Translations under genes and position numbers: made by a program
The notes under the pieces: model-generated
Databases searched by the model: none
Told to the model about the DNA's origin: nothing
What the model saw: only the letters and a program-made list of their open reading frames with translations
Part shown: positions 52,107-52,161 of the stretch, piece after piece
Numbering within the stretch: position 1 is the stretch's first letter
Layout of the letters: each line of letters opens with the position of its first letter
Assembly (NCBI GenBank): GCA_964445985.1
Contig: CAYUMU010000048.1
Location: 1-52,161, forward strand
DNA length: 52,161 nucleotides
Reading direction: 5' to 3'
DNA from: CAYUMU01 sp964445985
Lineage (GTDB): Bacteria > Planctomycetota > Planctomycetia > Pirellulales > S012-138

Positions 52107-52161
52107 CGGAGGGTAAGCGAATTGGCCAGCGGTCTGACTCGAAATCAGATGCCCCGCAAGG
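52107..52161 (+). tRNA. tRNA-Ser (anticodon CGA), cut by the window end
   Basis: The 5' acceptor (GGAGGG), a D arm with the expected A..TTGG..CCA pattern, and an anticodon stem TCTGA/TCAGA around loop CTCGAAA (anticodon CGA) are visible. These are followed by the start of a long variable arm (TGCCCCGCAAGG), as expected for tRNA-Ser. The 3' half is outside the window, so the first base may be 52107 or 52108. Confidence 0.8.

Overview
The window is high-GC DNA, largely or wholly chromosomal, from a planctomycete, most likely a Pirellulales-type lineage. The main evidence is the density of families that are rare outside the PVC group. There are five pairs of planctomycete-type c-cytochrome proteins (DUF1549/DUF1553 or DUF1587/1592/1588/1585 architectures) with DUF1501 or DUF1552 partners. 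There is also an ECF sigma factor with a fused anti-sigma/DUF1559-like partner, PQQ-propeller and CPBP proteins, and palindromic intergenic repeats. All assignments come from reading the sequence and translated products; no database search was run.

Layout. Positions 1-608 hold the end of a SUMF1-type gene. Positions 1085-2687 encode an ECF sigma factor and its membrane partner. Positions 2695-4752 hold two near-identical DUF4058 genes in a segmental duplication that also copied the start of the NRAMP-type transporter gene (intact copy 4711-6084) and left a DUF1080-like 3' fragment between them. An MFS transporter converges on the NRAMP gene (6058-7593). Positions 8157-15025, all on the minus strand, form a Tol/Exb-type energy-transduction locus: two secreted repeat-rich proteins, one ExbB/TolQ and two different ExbD/TolR. 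An 8-bp tandem repeat array (15458-15657) and hairpins lie between this locus and RNase R (15907-18252). Then come a Rieske protein, a PQQ-propeller protein, a CPBP protease, and a secreted Gly/Arg-rich LTxxQ-like protein.

From 22.7 kb to the end the window is dominated by five cytochrome/partner cassettes: 22714-27484, 31030-35770, 36036-39844 (minus), 43588-47671 and 47702-51786 (minus). Pairing is strict: DUF1549/1553 proteins sit next to DUF1501 proteins, and DUF1592-type proteins next to DUF1552 proteins. Each cytochrome-like member has two CxxCH motifs and a Sec-type leader or N-terminal hydrophobic segment. Each partner has an RR-containing, Tat-like leader. This suggests a Sec-exported haem protein working with a separately folded Tat-exported enzyme in the periplasm. 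Interspersed housekeeping or metabolic genes are tRNA-Glu(CTC), argC, a PhyH dioxygenase with a GntR regulator behind a doubled palindromic operator candidate, and a membrane protein/glycerate kinase/class V aminotransferase operon. The window ends inside a tRNA-Ser(CGA).

Most novel candidates: the cytochrome/Tat-partner cassettes with exchangeable central modules; the DUF4058 duplication with a short divergent block inside an otherwise identical gene; the octanucleotide array; the two-ExbD/TPR operon; and the doubled operator. No transposase, integrase, phage gene or CRISPR array was seen.
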